Below, in pieces: positions 1 through 24,344 of a stretch of 64,000 nucleotides of DNA. Positions within the stretch are counted from its first letter, which is position 1. Each line of letters starts with the position of its first letter. Source of the stretch: Euleptes europaea (lineage: Eukaryota > Chordata > Lepidosauria > Squamata > Sphaerodactylidae); NCBI RefSeq assembly GCF_029931775.1, contig NC_079332.1, positions 260,501 to 324,500 of the forward strand, in the 5' to 3' direction. Position numbers and translations under genes: made by a program. The notes under the pieces were generated by a model, which was not told the origin of the DNA, made no database searches, and worked only from the letters and a program-made list of their open reading frames with translations.

Positions 1-1302
1 GTCTTGTCCCCAAATTAAAGCATGGATACCATGCATGCAGGGAAAAGAAGGAAAACAGCTTTGCTGAAGGCTGAGGGGCAGCAGAGCTCAGCAATTTAGC
101 TTGACCATTCAGGCCTCTAACCTTTATTCTCAGCAACTGACAGTGCAAGGAATCACTAACACATCAGCTATAATATACTTCCATGGTTCTTTCCAAACCA
201 CAAAATCTGGAATGCCATGACTGTGTCAGAAAAAGATTAGAGATTCAAGGGGAAGGGAAAACACAAGGAGGATACAATTCCAGATTGTACTACAGCCAAA
301 CCCCACAACCCCGGCAGAATTTCTATTGGAAGCAGACTCAAACAAACATTCTTGAAGCAGAGCCTGGGGAAGATTAATGAGCATATTAACTCCGGTTTCC
401 TCCTGCCTTACAAAAGGTTTTAACAAGTTGCAGTCATCAATTCAGAGCTCGTACAACAGCAGCTCTTGTCGAACGGAGGGAAAAGATCACACAGCGCAGG
501 CCTTGGAAACAAGGCAACGAAATGATCAATCTCGTCGGAGGAGCCCTGAGCCGTTTCCTCCAGAGATTGTTTAATTCGGTTTGGGGGAATGAAAAGCGCA
601 GAAGAATGCGGCCTCTCAGAGTGGAACAAAAGCTTCCACCTAAAATGGCAGATACAAAGCGGGGGGGGGGGGTCTGAATGACGCCTGGCTCACCAAGTCG
701 AATGCTAGCTATGTCCTCAAACAGAACAAGGGTAAAGAGAAATCCTAAGCAATTTTCTCAGACCGCCAGCGGGAAAAACCCAACAGCCTGTAGGTCTGAG
801 GCAGTCACCTGAAGATCCCGGCACAGGGCCAATAATGAATAATGGCGACGCTTGTCTTGTAACATTTAACCCTGGCAGCCTGAAATCGGAAACATATTTA
901 GGGCACTGCACATGCCAGTTTCTGCACAGGCCTGATGGCGGAGCACACAGTCCAAGCAGAGAGTTTTCTGGCACAGTGGCCAAGCTGAGAGAGGACACAG
1001 AACCTGAACGTTTCAGAAGCCATGGTTTCCAGAAGAGCAGCAGTGTGAGCACACTGATACTTGAATATATACATTTGAAGACATTAGTAAGAAAGACCAA
1101 TTAACCTTAAGGGCTAACTGATATTTTTTTTAATTGTAGACACCGGGCTTTACCAGAAGCAAAAGTTCACAGAGAAACGCTGTAATAAATAGCCTGATCC
1201 AAGCCCAGCAGCATCTTGGAGACCAGCAAGATTTCTGGAGTGGAAGCTTTCAAATCTTGTCCGTCTCTAAAGTGTACTGGACTTGAATCTAGCGGCTCTA
1301 CT

Positions 1303-1520
1303 GAACACATGAAGCTGCCTTATCCTGAACCAGACCCTTGGTCCATCAAAGTCAGTATTGTCCACTCAGACCGGTGGCAGCTTTCCAGCGTCTCAGGCTG
1401 AGGTCTTTCACATCCCTTACTTGCCTAGACCCATTAACTGGAGATGCTGCCAGGGATTGAACCTGGGACCTTCTGCATGCCAAGCAGAGGCCCTACCACT
1501 GAGCCACGGCCCCTCCCCTG
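1303..1520 (-). mobile_element. tRNA-derived SINE (main family)
   Basis: Minus-strand near-complete copy (plus reads GAACACATGAAGCTGCC through GAGCCACGGCCCCTCCCC). Confidence 0.87.
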
Positions 1521-1537
1521 CAGACTAACATGGCTAC

Positions 1538-1592
1538 AGGGGAGGCTCTGTGGTTCAGTGGTAGAGCTTCTGCTTGGCACGCAGATTAATGG
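1538..1592 (+). mobile_element. tRNA-derived SINE, 5' fragment
   Basis: Head only (GTGGTTCAGTGGTAGAGC, TTCTGCTTGGCACGCAGA). It faces away from the minus copy just upstream, so the two heads form an inverted pair about 18 bp apart. Confidence 0.7.
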
Positions 1593-4500
1593 TGAACTGG
1601 CAGCTCAATCAGGGGAAAGCAGACCGACAAGAAAGATACGCACACAGGGCTCCCCATGCAAAGCAACCCACCATTTAAATGAGATGGTCAGACTCCTATT
1701 TGCTTATTGTCTTGGTTCATTTAGCCACCAATTCAGTCTTCTCGTCACAGATCTGTTTACAGGGGGCACTCGCATAGAAACTACATAGTAAAAATCCCCC
1801 GTCATCTGCAGCCTCTCTTCCTCATTATTTTGAGCCTGTCAAACTCAGATTAAACATATAAAAACAAACATGAATCATCGGTAAATTGGCTCAGTAATTA
1901 CGGGCAAATTAGGAGGAAAACCTGGCATGCTAACAGGCCATTTAAAGAGCACGGGACTCCTACCAAAGGAAAGCCTCTGGGTTCTTTCAACGCCCCTGCT
2001 AACAAAACTGAGGGAGGTGAAACCCCACAGGCCTGATCTGAAAAGCCCACGGGTGCAGTTACGGTCTCTGAGCAGCGTGACAGAGCCCAACTACGATGCC
2101 GTCAGCTAAGAAGCATGTTGGACAACACCCTTTGGCCTCACCGGTCACACCGAAAGTTACACCAGCAGTTGCCACCAACCGGCAATTCTGGAAACAGCTT
2201 CTGTCTTCCCAGAACGTGTGCGTCACATCCTTTCCAGGTCCCTGAAACCCAAGCCCTTTTCACGGTGCCGCAGCATCCTCACTGTCTTATTTTAATGAAA
2301 GCATGACATGCACTTTACACCTCAAAGGGTCACAGAAGAGAATTCCCTCTCACGATTCCTGCCCAGCAGCAGCAGCAGCAGCAGCAGAGAGAGAGAGAGA
2401 CTGCCTCAGTTGCTCTAAGCAGAACCCTCTTTCCACAAGAAAGAATCTGTTACCGTCATCACAGTGCATCCTGAAAACACCTGAGATGGCTTCTGATGAC
2501 TAAAATTGGGGAGGTTTTTTTTTTGAATTCATGTTTTCATACAGCAATGCAAAAATCAGAACTCTGACATGAAACAGAGACAGGAATAATACTCAGCTTG
2601 ACCCAGTTGTCAAAAGCTCACAGGAGGCTAATTCAGGCTCCATATCGGATCCCCAGTTAAGGCGCTGATATCTGCTTAGCTTTGGGTATAGAAGTACACT
2701 GGCCACCCACCCCCACCCACCCCAAAGCCTAATTATTGGGGAGGGGGAGAGGTGATAAATTGTTCTGGAAAACGCCAGACTTTGGTAAAGAAACTTTGTT
2801 TCTTTCTGCCTAAGAAACAGTAGTTAAATAAGGAAGTGTTCACATTTAAACCTTAACAAGAATTACAGGCAACGTCTCAACCATTTCTCCTTTGATTCCA
2901 AACACCATTCCTTGCTTGCTCATGTAAAATAAGTGCAGAGGCATTTTTAAGTAGGCCAGAAGACTGGTGAAAGGACATTACACTGAACCTGTCCTGTTTA
3001 GAAGAAAAAGGCTAATAGATTCCTAAGTACATCTGAGATAGCCTGCCATAAAAGAAACCCTGATAGCAGACTGCTGAAGCAAAGTCTCCCTTTCCTTATC
3101 CAGTCAAAGTCACCTTCAAACCAGAGTGTGGCTCCTCTCAGTGCCACAGGTGTTTAAAGATATTTCAAGAAGGTTTTGGACAAATCTCTTACACAGAATA
3201 TACTGGGTCCTTTTCCAGTTCAGAAAAAAGTGTGGTCTAGGCCTGCCTCATCTTGACAGCTAGCGCAGGCGCAGTTTTTTAACCAGGACAACCCTTGTTC
3301 AAGTTTCACCTCAAACAGGAAAGCTGACTCCCTTATCGGTAACATGGGAATAATAATATCGACTCCTTTAAAGATGACCCAAGAAAATGCATACGGTTTA
3401 AATGCTCAAAAGCATTAATACCACCCTTAAAACTGACATTTCTAATTATTTTTTATTACTGAAGCGTCATATGGTCACTGACACATACTCAATGCTTTGG
3501 ATTGCTGAAACCAGTTTCATTTTCCTTCTTCTAGCCCTCAAAACTACTGTGTACAAGTAGATTAGCATGGATTTTCCCCACAAGATTACCGTGGGGTGGA
3601 GACTCAAAGAGTGGGTGGACAGTGTCCGACTAGTAAGCGTGCGGTCACGGAGGAGAGTCATACCAAGGACTGCCCAATTCATATCCTCTTCTTCTCCACA
3701 GCAAACAGAGAACCAAGGAAAGTGCCCCAAGTCAGTACACATCTTCCCTAGCCCTGAATGTTTGTGAACTAGACTCAAGAGTCACCCCCTACCCCAATGC
3801 TCCTAGGCCCCCACGTTTCTAGGTTTTGACACCCAGTCCATCGTTTCCGCCTGGAGTGAATTCTCTGAAACTGCCAATCAATTCAGCAGCCTCTCCATCA
3901 AGAGCTTAGTTCTCAAACTAAAGGCTGATCCCAGGAATCTGCTGTCCCACTATCCAGAGACCAACACACCGGTTTTATTTCCTCGCTAAACAGACCCCAT
4001 CTTTGGGTCTGGAAGACCAAGAAGGGATCAGAGCCAGTGGCTACACCCACATCAAGCCCCAATACTCTGTGGTCAACCCTTCTGTCATAAATGTTTAGAT
4101 TCAGCTGTGCCAACCACAGTAATCTACTGTAACAGTAAACACTGAACTTTCCGGAGGATGAAAAAATCTCCCACCCTGCTCTGGAGGTTCAGAGCAGGTC
4201 ACAACATTGCCTAACCGCTTCTGCAATATCCTGGGTCGGTAGGCCTTCATTACCTCAATTTTACAGATGAGAACTTAAGACCAACAGCACCTGGAAACCA
4301 GCCCATCAGGTACGACTTCAACCCAGTTCTTCTGAATCCAAGCATCACACTCTCTGTTGACTTGAAAATCCAAAACGCTTTAAGGAGAACCCCCGCTGAC
4401 AGCTGAGCAAAGCATCGTCCCAGGAAGTAGGAGGAGGACTTTGTTCCATTCCTACCCCTTCATTCCTTTGCAGCTCCAGGGGCTACAAAACACAAAGTGG

Positions 4501-4744
4501 AGCCCTCATACCTGGGTGCCTCGAGTAAGAAAGAACCCGTTCCAAGTCAACCGGATGAGTACAACCCTGAAGCAACCCCCACTTAAAAGGTCCTGGAGGA
4601 CTTACCTATAAAATGTATACAATGTTTTACTGTTATGCACTCAAGCCAGTTTGTCAAATATAACAAATAACAGCATAAACATTTCAGCCAGCAACAAAGA
4701 TGAAATAATGTTAACTGAACACTGATAAACACTACTAACTATAT

Positions 4745-4915
4745 TGGAGTCCAGCAGCGCTTTAAGAGGCCCACAAGGGTATGAGCTTCTGAGAGTCTGA
4801 CGAGGGGAGCTTTGACTCTCGAAAGCTTATGCCCTGAAAATCTTGCTGGTCTCTAAGATAGTACTGGACTCGAACCCAGCTCTTCCGCTGCAGGCCAACA
4901 CGGCTACCCCCTGAA
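4745..4915 (+). repeat. Unclassified interspersed repeat (CGAAAGCTTATACC type)
   Basis: Best copy in the window: CTCGAAAGCTTATGCCCTG, CTTGCTGGTCTCTAAG, CTGCAGGCCAACACGGCTACC. Diverged pieces of the same family are at about 1215-1300, 5205-5310 and 5850-5900. Confidence 0.65.
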
Positions 4916-5036
4916 ACAATTAACGATATGTTTTGAGATGGGTCAGTGTAAATTAAGAGATCTGTTGCTCATGTAATAAAGAACTCAACATAATGCAGGT
5001 TTGAAGAACTGCGTGGATTTTTTGGGGGGGGTCCTG

Positions 5037-5145
5037 TTTGGGGGCTTCCTAGAGGCACCTGGCTGGCCACTGGGTGAACATACTGCCGGACTTGATGGGC
5101 CTCGGTCTGATCCAGTGGGGCTTTTCTTGTGTTCTTATGGGAATC
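5037..5145 (+). mobile_element. CR1-like LINE 3' end, second type
   Basis: CTTCCTAGAGGCACCTGGC, GGACTTGATGGGCCTCGGTC and the 3' end TTCTTGTGTTCTTATGG. Confidence 0.75.
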
Positions 5146-5333
5146 GTCACTAGCTGGCTGGTTTCAACGTAAGATTCCTGTATTGTTGGTTGCTGTCATC
5201 AAGTTTTAACGTATGACGATTGGGGCTTTGGCTCTTGAAGGCCCACGCCACGAAAACCTTGATGGTCTCCAAGATGCTCCTGGACTTGAACCTACTGGTT
5301 TCAATTGGTTTTCAACTGTTGATAGGGTTGCCA

Positions 5334-5526
5334 GGTCCCTCTTCGCCACCGGCGGGAGGTTTTTGGGGCGGAGCCTGCAAAAGGTGGGGTTTGGGGAGGG
5401 ACTTCAATGCCATGGAGTCCAATGGCCGAAGCAGCCCTTTTCTCCAGGTGAAACTGATCTTTATCGGCTGGAGATCAGTTGTAATAGCAGGAGATCTCCA
5501 GCTATTTCCTGAAGGTTGGCAACCCT
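5334..5526. mobile_element. Short inverted-repeat DNA transposon (MITE-like)
   Basis: Perfect 10-bp terminal inverted repeats AGGGTTGCCA / TGGCAACCCT enclose about 193 bp with the internal motif GGAGATCTCCAGCTATT. Flanks AACTGTTGAT (5324-5333) and AACTGTCGAT (5527-5536) look like a 10-bp target duplication with one mismatch. Diverged relatives are at 28755, 36711, 50443 and 54108. Confidence 0.75.
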
Positions 5527-6213
5527 AACTGTCGATTGCGGCCAAGGGTTGCTTTGTTTTTTTAAAGCTCCTGAACGATCCTCTGCATTCTCTCGTTATC
5601 TACTGCAATTCATGATAATATTTGCACGGTTTTATCCCCTGCGCCTTGGGTCCTGAGGATGGAAGCAGCTTCCCCTAGACTCCAGGAGGAGCAATAACCC
5701 AATTAGCTCTTCCCCTCGGAGGGATATTCCTTTATTTATCTGGGGATCGATGCCCCTGGAAAGGGGTGGGGCTGCGTGGGGGGGGGGCGGGCAGAGACAA
5801 GCTTTCATCAATCAATCAATCAATCACGAAAGCGCATACCTTACCAGAAAATATTTTTGTTAGTCTTTAAGGTGCTAATGGACTCTTGCCCTTTTCTACA
5901 AAATCAATCAAGTTAGTTTTATTTCGATACCAAAACCAGCTCTGGATAAAAAAAATAATAAAAAAAAATCAAAGTTCGGTTAAAACAACAAAATAAAAAC
6001 GATAAAAGCTGATGATTCTGGGAGGGTTTGGAGAGGAGAGGGCGGGGGGCTTCTGAGACAAGCCCATAGGGGCGGGGGGGGCCCCCGGCCCGGCCACCGT
6101 CCCCCATCAAGCCCCAGAGCGGGGGGGAGGGGGGAAGGAGAGAGCAGGGTCTCCATGGTAACGGGCCTTCACCCCCACACACACCAGCGACGCCCCCTTT
6201 CCCTCCGTCTCAC

Positions 6214-6266
6214 CTGCCCACCGTCTGGTTGGCCAGCTGCCTCATGCGGTTGAACTGCTTCTTCAT
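6214..6266 (-). CDS. ARHGAP17: ARHGAP17 coding exon 1 (5' end of RhoGAP 17 / RICH1 / nadrin)
   Basis: On the minus strand the ATG at 6266-6264 sits in a strong Kozak context (GCCGCC before ATGA). It starts MKKQFNRMRQLANQTVG plus the first two bases of an Arg codon, followed by a donor GTGAGA. Human ARHGAP17, from memory, starts MKKQFNRMKQLANQTVGRAEK, so the match is nearly exact with the same split codon. The protein is a Rho-family GTPase-activating protein: an N-terminal BAR domain (this exon is its start), then a RhoGAP domain acting on Cdc42/Rac1, then a proline-rich tail. It works at tight junctions and in membrane traffic. Only 17 complete codons lie here. It is transcribed away from LCMT1. 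An open frame continues upstream of this ATG through GC-rich 5' UTR, but I treat that as noncoding. Confidence 0.93.
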
Positions 6267-6570
6267 GGCGGCGGCGGTCGGGGCCTCCCTCCTTCCCTCC
6301 TTCCTTCCTTCCTTCCCTCCTCGCTGCTGTCGTCCCTGCGCGGCCGCGGTGGCGGCGGCGGCGGCGACTCTTCCCCTCAGTCCAGTCAGTCGCTCCCCTA
6401 CCCGGCCTCCCGCCCCCCACCGGAAGCCGCCGCGGCCACTTCCGGCTGTCCCCAAGCGCGTCCTGCCCCGCCGGCCGCGCCCCTGCGGGTCACGTGACGC
6501 GAGGGCGGGAAAGGGGGAAAGCCCGCCCCTTGCATCCGGGCACTCGCCGGAAGGAACGACGCTGCGCCCG
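6214..6570 (-). promoter_or_regulatory. ARHGAP17: ARHGAP17 CpG-island promoter and 5' UTR
   Basis: This CpG-rich block upstream of the ARHGAP17 ATG carries three ETS-type cores: CCGGAAG at 6420-6426, its reverse form ACTTCCGG at 6438-6445, and CCGGAAG at 6547-6553. It also has a perfect palindromic E-box, GTCACGTGAC at 6489-6498, which equals the CLEAR/USF consensus. A pyrimidine-rich CCTT repeat (GGAA on the gene strand) lies at about 6284-6325 within the probable 5' UTR. No TATA box is seen, as expected for a CpG-island promoter. The transcription start is not determined. Confidence 0.7.
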
Positions 6571-6588
6571 ACAGTTTCCGGGCGTTTG

Positions 6589-6864
6589 ACACATGGACGC
6601 ACGTGCAGCTGCCTTCTGCTGAACCAGACCCCGGAGGGTCCATCCGAGTCAGTGTGGTCTGCTCAGACCGGCAGCGGCTCTCCAGGGTCTCAGGCAGAAA
6701 AGGTCTTTCACATCACCTCTTTGCCTAGTAGTTGTGAATTTCCTAGATTGCACAGCGGGTTGGACTAGATGACCCTGGTGGTCCCTTCCAACTCTATGAT
6801 TCTATGACCGTCCCTTTGGAGATGCCACTGGGGATTGAACCTGGGACCTTTTGCGTGCCACTGA
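6589..6864 (-). mobile_element. tRNA-derived SINE, interrupted by a CR1 3' end
   Basis: A minus-strand copy of the window's most abundant SINE is split in two (6589-6728 and about 6809-6864). Read on the minus strand it should run head, B-box, body, then the tail that ends near GGCAGCTTCATGTG. The split falls in the segment that elsewhere reads CTTGCCTAGTCCCTTTAA. The interrupting DNA (6729-6808) is a CR1 3' terminus in the plus orientation. Confidence 0.85.
6729..6808 (+). mobile_element. CR1 LINE 3' end inserted in a SINE
   Basis: An 80-bp 5'-truncated CR1-type LINE tail. It contains GGGTTGGACTAGATGACC, CCCTTCCAACTCTATG and the terminal ATTCTATG repeat typical of amniote CR1 elements. It lies inside the flanking SINE, so it is the younger insertion. 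Confidence 0.85.
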
Positions 6865-6894
6865 TAGATCGGAAACATAGAAAATCATTTTCAT

Positions 6895-7137
6895 GTCCTC
6901 CCCAGAAGGGGGAAACCTTAAAGCAGAAGCTGGACGGCCATCTGTCAGCAATGCTGATTCTGTGACCTTAGGCAGATGATGAGAGGGGGCGTGCATCTTG
7001 GCCATTTTCTGGGCATGGAGTAGGGGGTCACTGGGTGTGTGTGGAGGGGAGGTAGTTGTGAATTTCCTGCATTGTGCAGGGGGTTGGACTAGATGACCCT
7101 GGTGGTCCCTTCCAACTCTATGATTCCATGATTCTAA
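6895..7137 (+). mobile_element. CR1 LINE 3' end
   Basis: This plus-strand CR1 3' region runs from a segment near AGCTGGACGGCCATCTGTC, through GGTAGTTGTGAATTTCCTG, to the ATTCCATGATTCTA end. It abuts the unique promoter sequence of LCMT1 at about 7138. Confidence 0.85.
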
Positions 7138-7523
7138 CGGAGCAAACTACAACTCCCAGATCTCCCAGCGCCTTCCGTCGCTCGTCACGTGGGCCGTGCA
7201 GCCGTCAAAACAAACGCCGGCGTTTGCCCGCCTGGGCACGCAAGGGGGCAGCGCTTTCCCAACAAGAAGCTGCCAGCGCCGGCCTCCGCTGCCGCATCTC
7301 ACCGCTCATTGGGCGCAGGCCGTAGCCGACACAGCTACGGGCCAATAGGAACAGTGGCTCGTCACAAGCACCGGGGATAAACCCGCCGCCCAATGAGAGC
7401 GGCTGCGGCCCGGGCCAATGGGAGCGCGCGTTGTTGGCGGGTTGGGAAGCGGCTTTCCTGAGGGGCGTCATGGGCGGCCGGCGCGTCCCTCCCCGTCCCC
7501 GCTGACCCCCGGCCCGCCCGGCC
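7138..7523 (+). promoter_or_regulatory. LCMT1: LCMT1 CpG-island promoter with ZNF143 motif and four CCAAT boxes
   Basis: ACTACAACTCCCAG at 7146-7159 matches the core of the ZNF143/THAP11 promoter element. An E-box CACGTG lies at 7186-7191. Four CCAAT pentamers follow: one reversed (ATTGG, 7308-7312) and three forward (7342-7346, 7390-7394, 7415-7419), each in a context that suits NF-Y. There is no TATA box. The start site probably lies between about 7420 and 7500, judging from the CCAAT boxes and the ATG at 7524; this is inferred. Confidence 0.75.
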
Positions 7524-20697
<13,174 letters not shown>

Positions 20698-21290
20698 CGC
20701 ATTCACTCCAGTGGAGCTCAAGGCCAGCCTTCTGCCCGCTCCCCGGGGGGCTCCGCATGCGTCAGCTACAGCCAGTTCCTCCCCTCTAGCACGTGGGCAA
20801 GAGAACAGTGGTGTGCGAGCAGGGGAGGCGCCCCCCCCTCCCCACAGTCTTGCAACCTTTGGAATAAAGGATCTTCTTTTGTGAACAGCCGAGCTCACAC
20901 GAGAGTCTCTTTCTCCCTTTCCAAGGGACCTGGTTCCTGGAGCAGTCAGGAATGTTCACCATCTGCTTCTCGTGCCGGTTGGCACCAGACTGTCTTGTCT
21001 TGGCCCCCTCTCTGTCCCCCCTGGCGGAGTGGCCCTGGGGCGGGGCGGGAGGCCCCGACCGCTCCATTTGTGTCTGGGAGGCTCTTTTCACGTGGCTGTC
21101 TTGTGGAGTGCTTGCACCCCGTATTCTTCCACCCCTTGGTAAGGTTTTTGGACCTGTGGTGTGAGCCCTGTGGTGTGAGCTCTGCTCTCGGCCAGTCGTG
21201 GCTCCTCCTTTGCCCCAGGCTGAATCGAAATGCACTTGTGACTTTCCGACTGCCAGGGTGAATAAATGGTGGATCTTGGTGATTTTTGTG
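20698..21290 (+). terminator. LCMT1: LCMT1 3' UTR and candidate polyadenylation signals
   Basis: AATAAA occurs at 20863-20868, 166 bp after the stop, followed by a T/G-rich stretch (ATCTTCTTTTGTG). A second AATAAA lies at 21261-21266 and is also followed by a GT-rich stretch. Either or both could define the transcript end; only RNA data can choose. Confidence 0.6.
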
Positions 21291-21557
21291 TCCGGCTTCC
21301 TTTCTTGCGGGCTCCGCTGGTCATTGGGCTGGCAAGAGGCGGGAGCTGTCCTTCAAAGGCTCTTCTACGCAGCCCCCCTTCTCTGAGAAGCAAGCAGCTT
21401 CACAGCTCCTGATGAATGGAAATTGGAGCAGGCCCCAGTGGCTGAGAAGTAGCTGGCCAGAGGCCCCGGTGCGCTTCAGGAGGCCTGCTTTTGGTGCCCT
21501 GCCTCTTCCACCCCTGTTCTGTTTGCCCGTCTGCCCGATGCAGAGGAGCACCAGCCT

Positions 21558-21780
21558 GGTGCCGTGATTCCAGTGGCAGACAAGGTTCTGGGGGACCCCC
21601 GTTCAAATCTTCGCTCTGCTGCGGAAGATTTGGGTGACCTTGGCTAGTCACACTCACTTGGCCTTGCCCGCCTCACAGGGTTGTCGATGTGAGGATAAAA
21701 CGGAACAGAGGAGAGCAACATAAGCCCCTTTGGATTCCCATTGGGGCAAAAGGCAGAGTACGAATGAGGTGAATAAACCT
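21558..21780 (+). mobile_element. tRNA-derived SINE, third family
   Basis: CCGTTCAAATCTTCGC B-box, GGGTGACCTTGGCTAGTCAC core, CCTCACAGGGTTGTCG, then an A-rich GAATGAGGTGAATAAA end. Confidence 0.7.
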
Positions 21781-22754
21781 GATGTACAGAGGCGACGAAG
21801 GGGGCTGGGTTTTTGCAAAAAGGGCCCCTCTGGCGGGAGGCTGCCATGGACATCGGGTGTTCCAATCTCCTTTCTGTAGCCAAAGGTTGCGGGGGATGAG
21901 AAGCCAGGGGGCAGGAGGAGAGGTTTGGCACCTCAGTTTTATGGATGGAAAATACACTTGAAAGAGCGCTGGGAGGAGTCAAGTTGCTCCTCATGCACAG
22001 GCTGGCACTAGCAGGTTGCAGCCATGTCCCATCTTGAGACGCCCGAGCCAGGATTTGGGTCCTCTGCTCTTTGGAGGCCAGCGTGTGCCGGCCCCCCCCC
22101 CCTGCACACGCACACACCCCTGCTCTCTCTTTCATTGTCTCGAGCTGAGAATTCAGCAGGGAGTTGGTGTCTCCCTGTCGCCGCTGTGTTTGTGTTTTTT
22201 TAAGAGCTGTTTTGCCAAGGGTTAGCGCACTGATAAACCCTCTTTTTTTATTTGGACAGCGCGGCTGCCAAATTCTTTGGGCTTTTATCAGCACTGGCGT
22301 TTGGGTCACGGATGCCGCGTTGAGCTGGCTGCCGGCTCGTGAATCGCCTTCCCTCGGCTGGCATCCGAAGGTTGCAAACTTCCCAGGGGGCCCTCGCCTG
22401 CTCGAGGAGGCTCCTGTTCTGGCATCCTATCATTAAGTAGGAGAGGCTGAGAGGCCTGGAATGTGCAGCTGAAGGCTCCGAGAGTTCAGATGTGCTTGAA
22501 ACGTGCCAAGGGCGAGCGGAGCGGGAACGAAGCTCCAAGGCCACCCTGATGGGTGTATCCCCAAGAGGCTCAGCTGAGACAACAATGGGCTGAATTGGCC
22601 ACAAGCAGCCGGATCCTCAGGGCATTGCAGGGCCTGTGGTTGGCAGCTGCTTTTAGAAGGCTTAGGCAGGAAAGGATCCAACTCGCCGCCTGCTGCTGAA
22701 GATGCCGGGGATTGAAGCGAGGGTCTGCCAATGAGCTATCATGAACACGTACAT

Positions 22755-22973
22755 GAACACACATGAAGCTGCCTTCTACTGAATCAGACCCACAGTCCAT
22801 CAGTCAGGATTGTCTACTCAGACCGGCAGCGGCTCTCCAGGGTCTCAGGCAGAGAGAGGTCTTTCACATCACCTACCTGCCTGGTCCCTTTAACTGGAGA
22901 TGCCAGGGATTGAACCTGGGAGCTTCTGCATGTCGAGCAGATGCTCTACCACTGAGCCACAGCCCCTCCCATC
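22755..22973 (-). mobile_element. tRNA-derived SINE (main family)
   Basis: Nearly full-length minus-strand copy: on plus, CACATGAAGCTGCCTTCTAC to CTGAGCCACAGCCCCTCCC. A short partial copy in the same orientation precedes it (about 22697-22745). Confidence 0.88.
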
Positions 22974-24069
22974 TCACAGATACTGGGGCCGAGCTCTTTC
23001 TTTAGCTCAGATGCAACCTGCCTAAAGCTTGAATCCTATCCCAAATCCTCACCTGTGCCACTAGGGAAGGAGGTGACCCAAATGTGTGTGGAGATGTCTA
23101 TGTCTCCTGATTTTGTGTGTGTGTGTGTGTGTGCAAAGCCCTATCCCCACTTCCTTGTTTGTAGCTGAATTACCCCGGAGAAACTGGAGGGCTTCTTGGA
23201 TTTCCAAAGCTCAAGGGTGGTTAGGGCCTGACGCGAAGCAGCTCCCCCAGAGTCGGCATTGCTCCTTTTGACCTCTGGAGATTCTGAGGCAGCACCAGGC
23301 AGAAGCCCAAATGTTGGTTGCCATGACGAAGCACGGCAGCCCTCGGTACTGGCTGCGCTGCCGGCTTCCGGACAGCCTGTTGCAAATGCATCCTGACAGC
23401 TTTTGCCGAGAGCCCCCCTTGCTGCTCAGCTGGGGGGACCCCGCGGGATAATTCTGCCGCGTCCTTCCCTGCCTGCATCCGCAGCCGGGGAGGACCTTTC
23501 AAGGAGAACAGAGCTGTCCTTTCTGCAGCTTCCTTTGCCAGGCTGCACAATAGCTTTCCGGAAGCCTGGAGACTCTAGCTGTTGTTGCTGGGTGTTCGGA
23601 GCATCTCGCCTCCGAGCTTCCTCAAGTCAGCGATTCTCCCACCCCCAAACTCTGCTGCTAAGAGGCAGCTTGCAAGTCACAGCGATCCCTGTTCCTTATA
23701 CATCTCGTGTTGCCTTGTTTTCTCTGGGAGCCCCCGTACTTCTCGGGTACTAAAATAGCTGTGCTGCGCAAAGCTCTGCCTCTCGTAAGCCAGGCATTAC
23801 ATAATTCCTGGAAAGGGAGAGATGGCTGGAGCTCCAGGAGAGCAGCGGCTGCCCTGGTGAGCCCCGTCAGCTGGCACCGTGCGATCCTTCCCCGCCACTG
23901 CAGTCCCGGTGGCAGAGCTGCCACTTCGGCAAAGGCATCTTTGCCAGTTAGCCACAAAACTGGGCCAGCCGCCTCTCGCAGGCTGGGAAAGTTGTGCAGA
24001 TAAAAGGGAGCGGAGTTTGAGAAGATCTCTTGGATGCCTCAGCTGGGCTGGTCCAAAAGAGGCAGGCAA

Positions 24070-24200
24070 GAACATCAGAAAAGCCCTGCTGGCTCAGACC
24101 CAGGCCCATCAAGGTCAGCAGTCTGTTCCCACAGCAGCCAACCAGGTGCCTCTGGGAAGCCCACAAACAAGGCAAATGGCAAACAAAGGGGCAAATGGGG
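24070..24200 (-). mobile_element. CR1-like LINE 3' fragment, second type
   Basis: AGAAAAGCCCTGCTGGCTCAG, GGCCCATCAAGGTCAGCAG, GGTGCCTCTGGGAAGCCCAC. The same family occurs on plus at 5037-5145 and on minus at 38310-38420. Confidence 0.7.
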
Positions 24201-24344
24201 TGTTCGTGTGCCACTGAAAATGATGCCCTTTTGCCCCCGGGGTGGGCATGTCCCTTTGAAACCAGGGGGAGCTTTATAGGACCAAATCTGGGCTCCCTGG
24301 GGTCCCCGTTCTCTCCTGGAGCTCCTCCTCCATGAAATGAACTT

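Larger units (their letters stand above)
1..6213 (-). other. ARHGAP17: ARHGAP17 intron 1 (partial)
   Basis: This is the 5' part of ARHGAP17 intron 1, read on the minus strand from the donor at 6213/6212 to the window edge. I recognise no further ARHGAP17 exon. It holds scattered repeats (listed separately), a CAG/GA microsatellite near 2363-2400 and an ATCA microsatellite near 5806-5826. About 1.8-4.7 kb is mostly unique-looking AT-moderate sequence in which I see no gene. Confidence 0.8.

Noticed and set aside
6267-6602. Longer ARHGAP17 N-terminus upstream of MKKQF
   Set aside because: The frame is open but low complexity. The known protein begins at MKKQF and that ATG has an ideal Kozak context.
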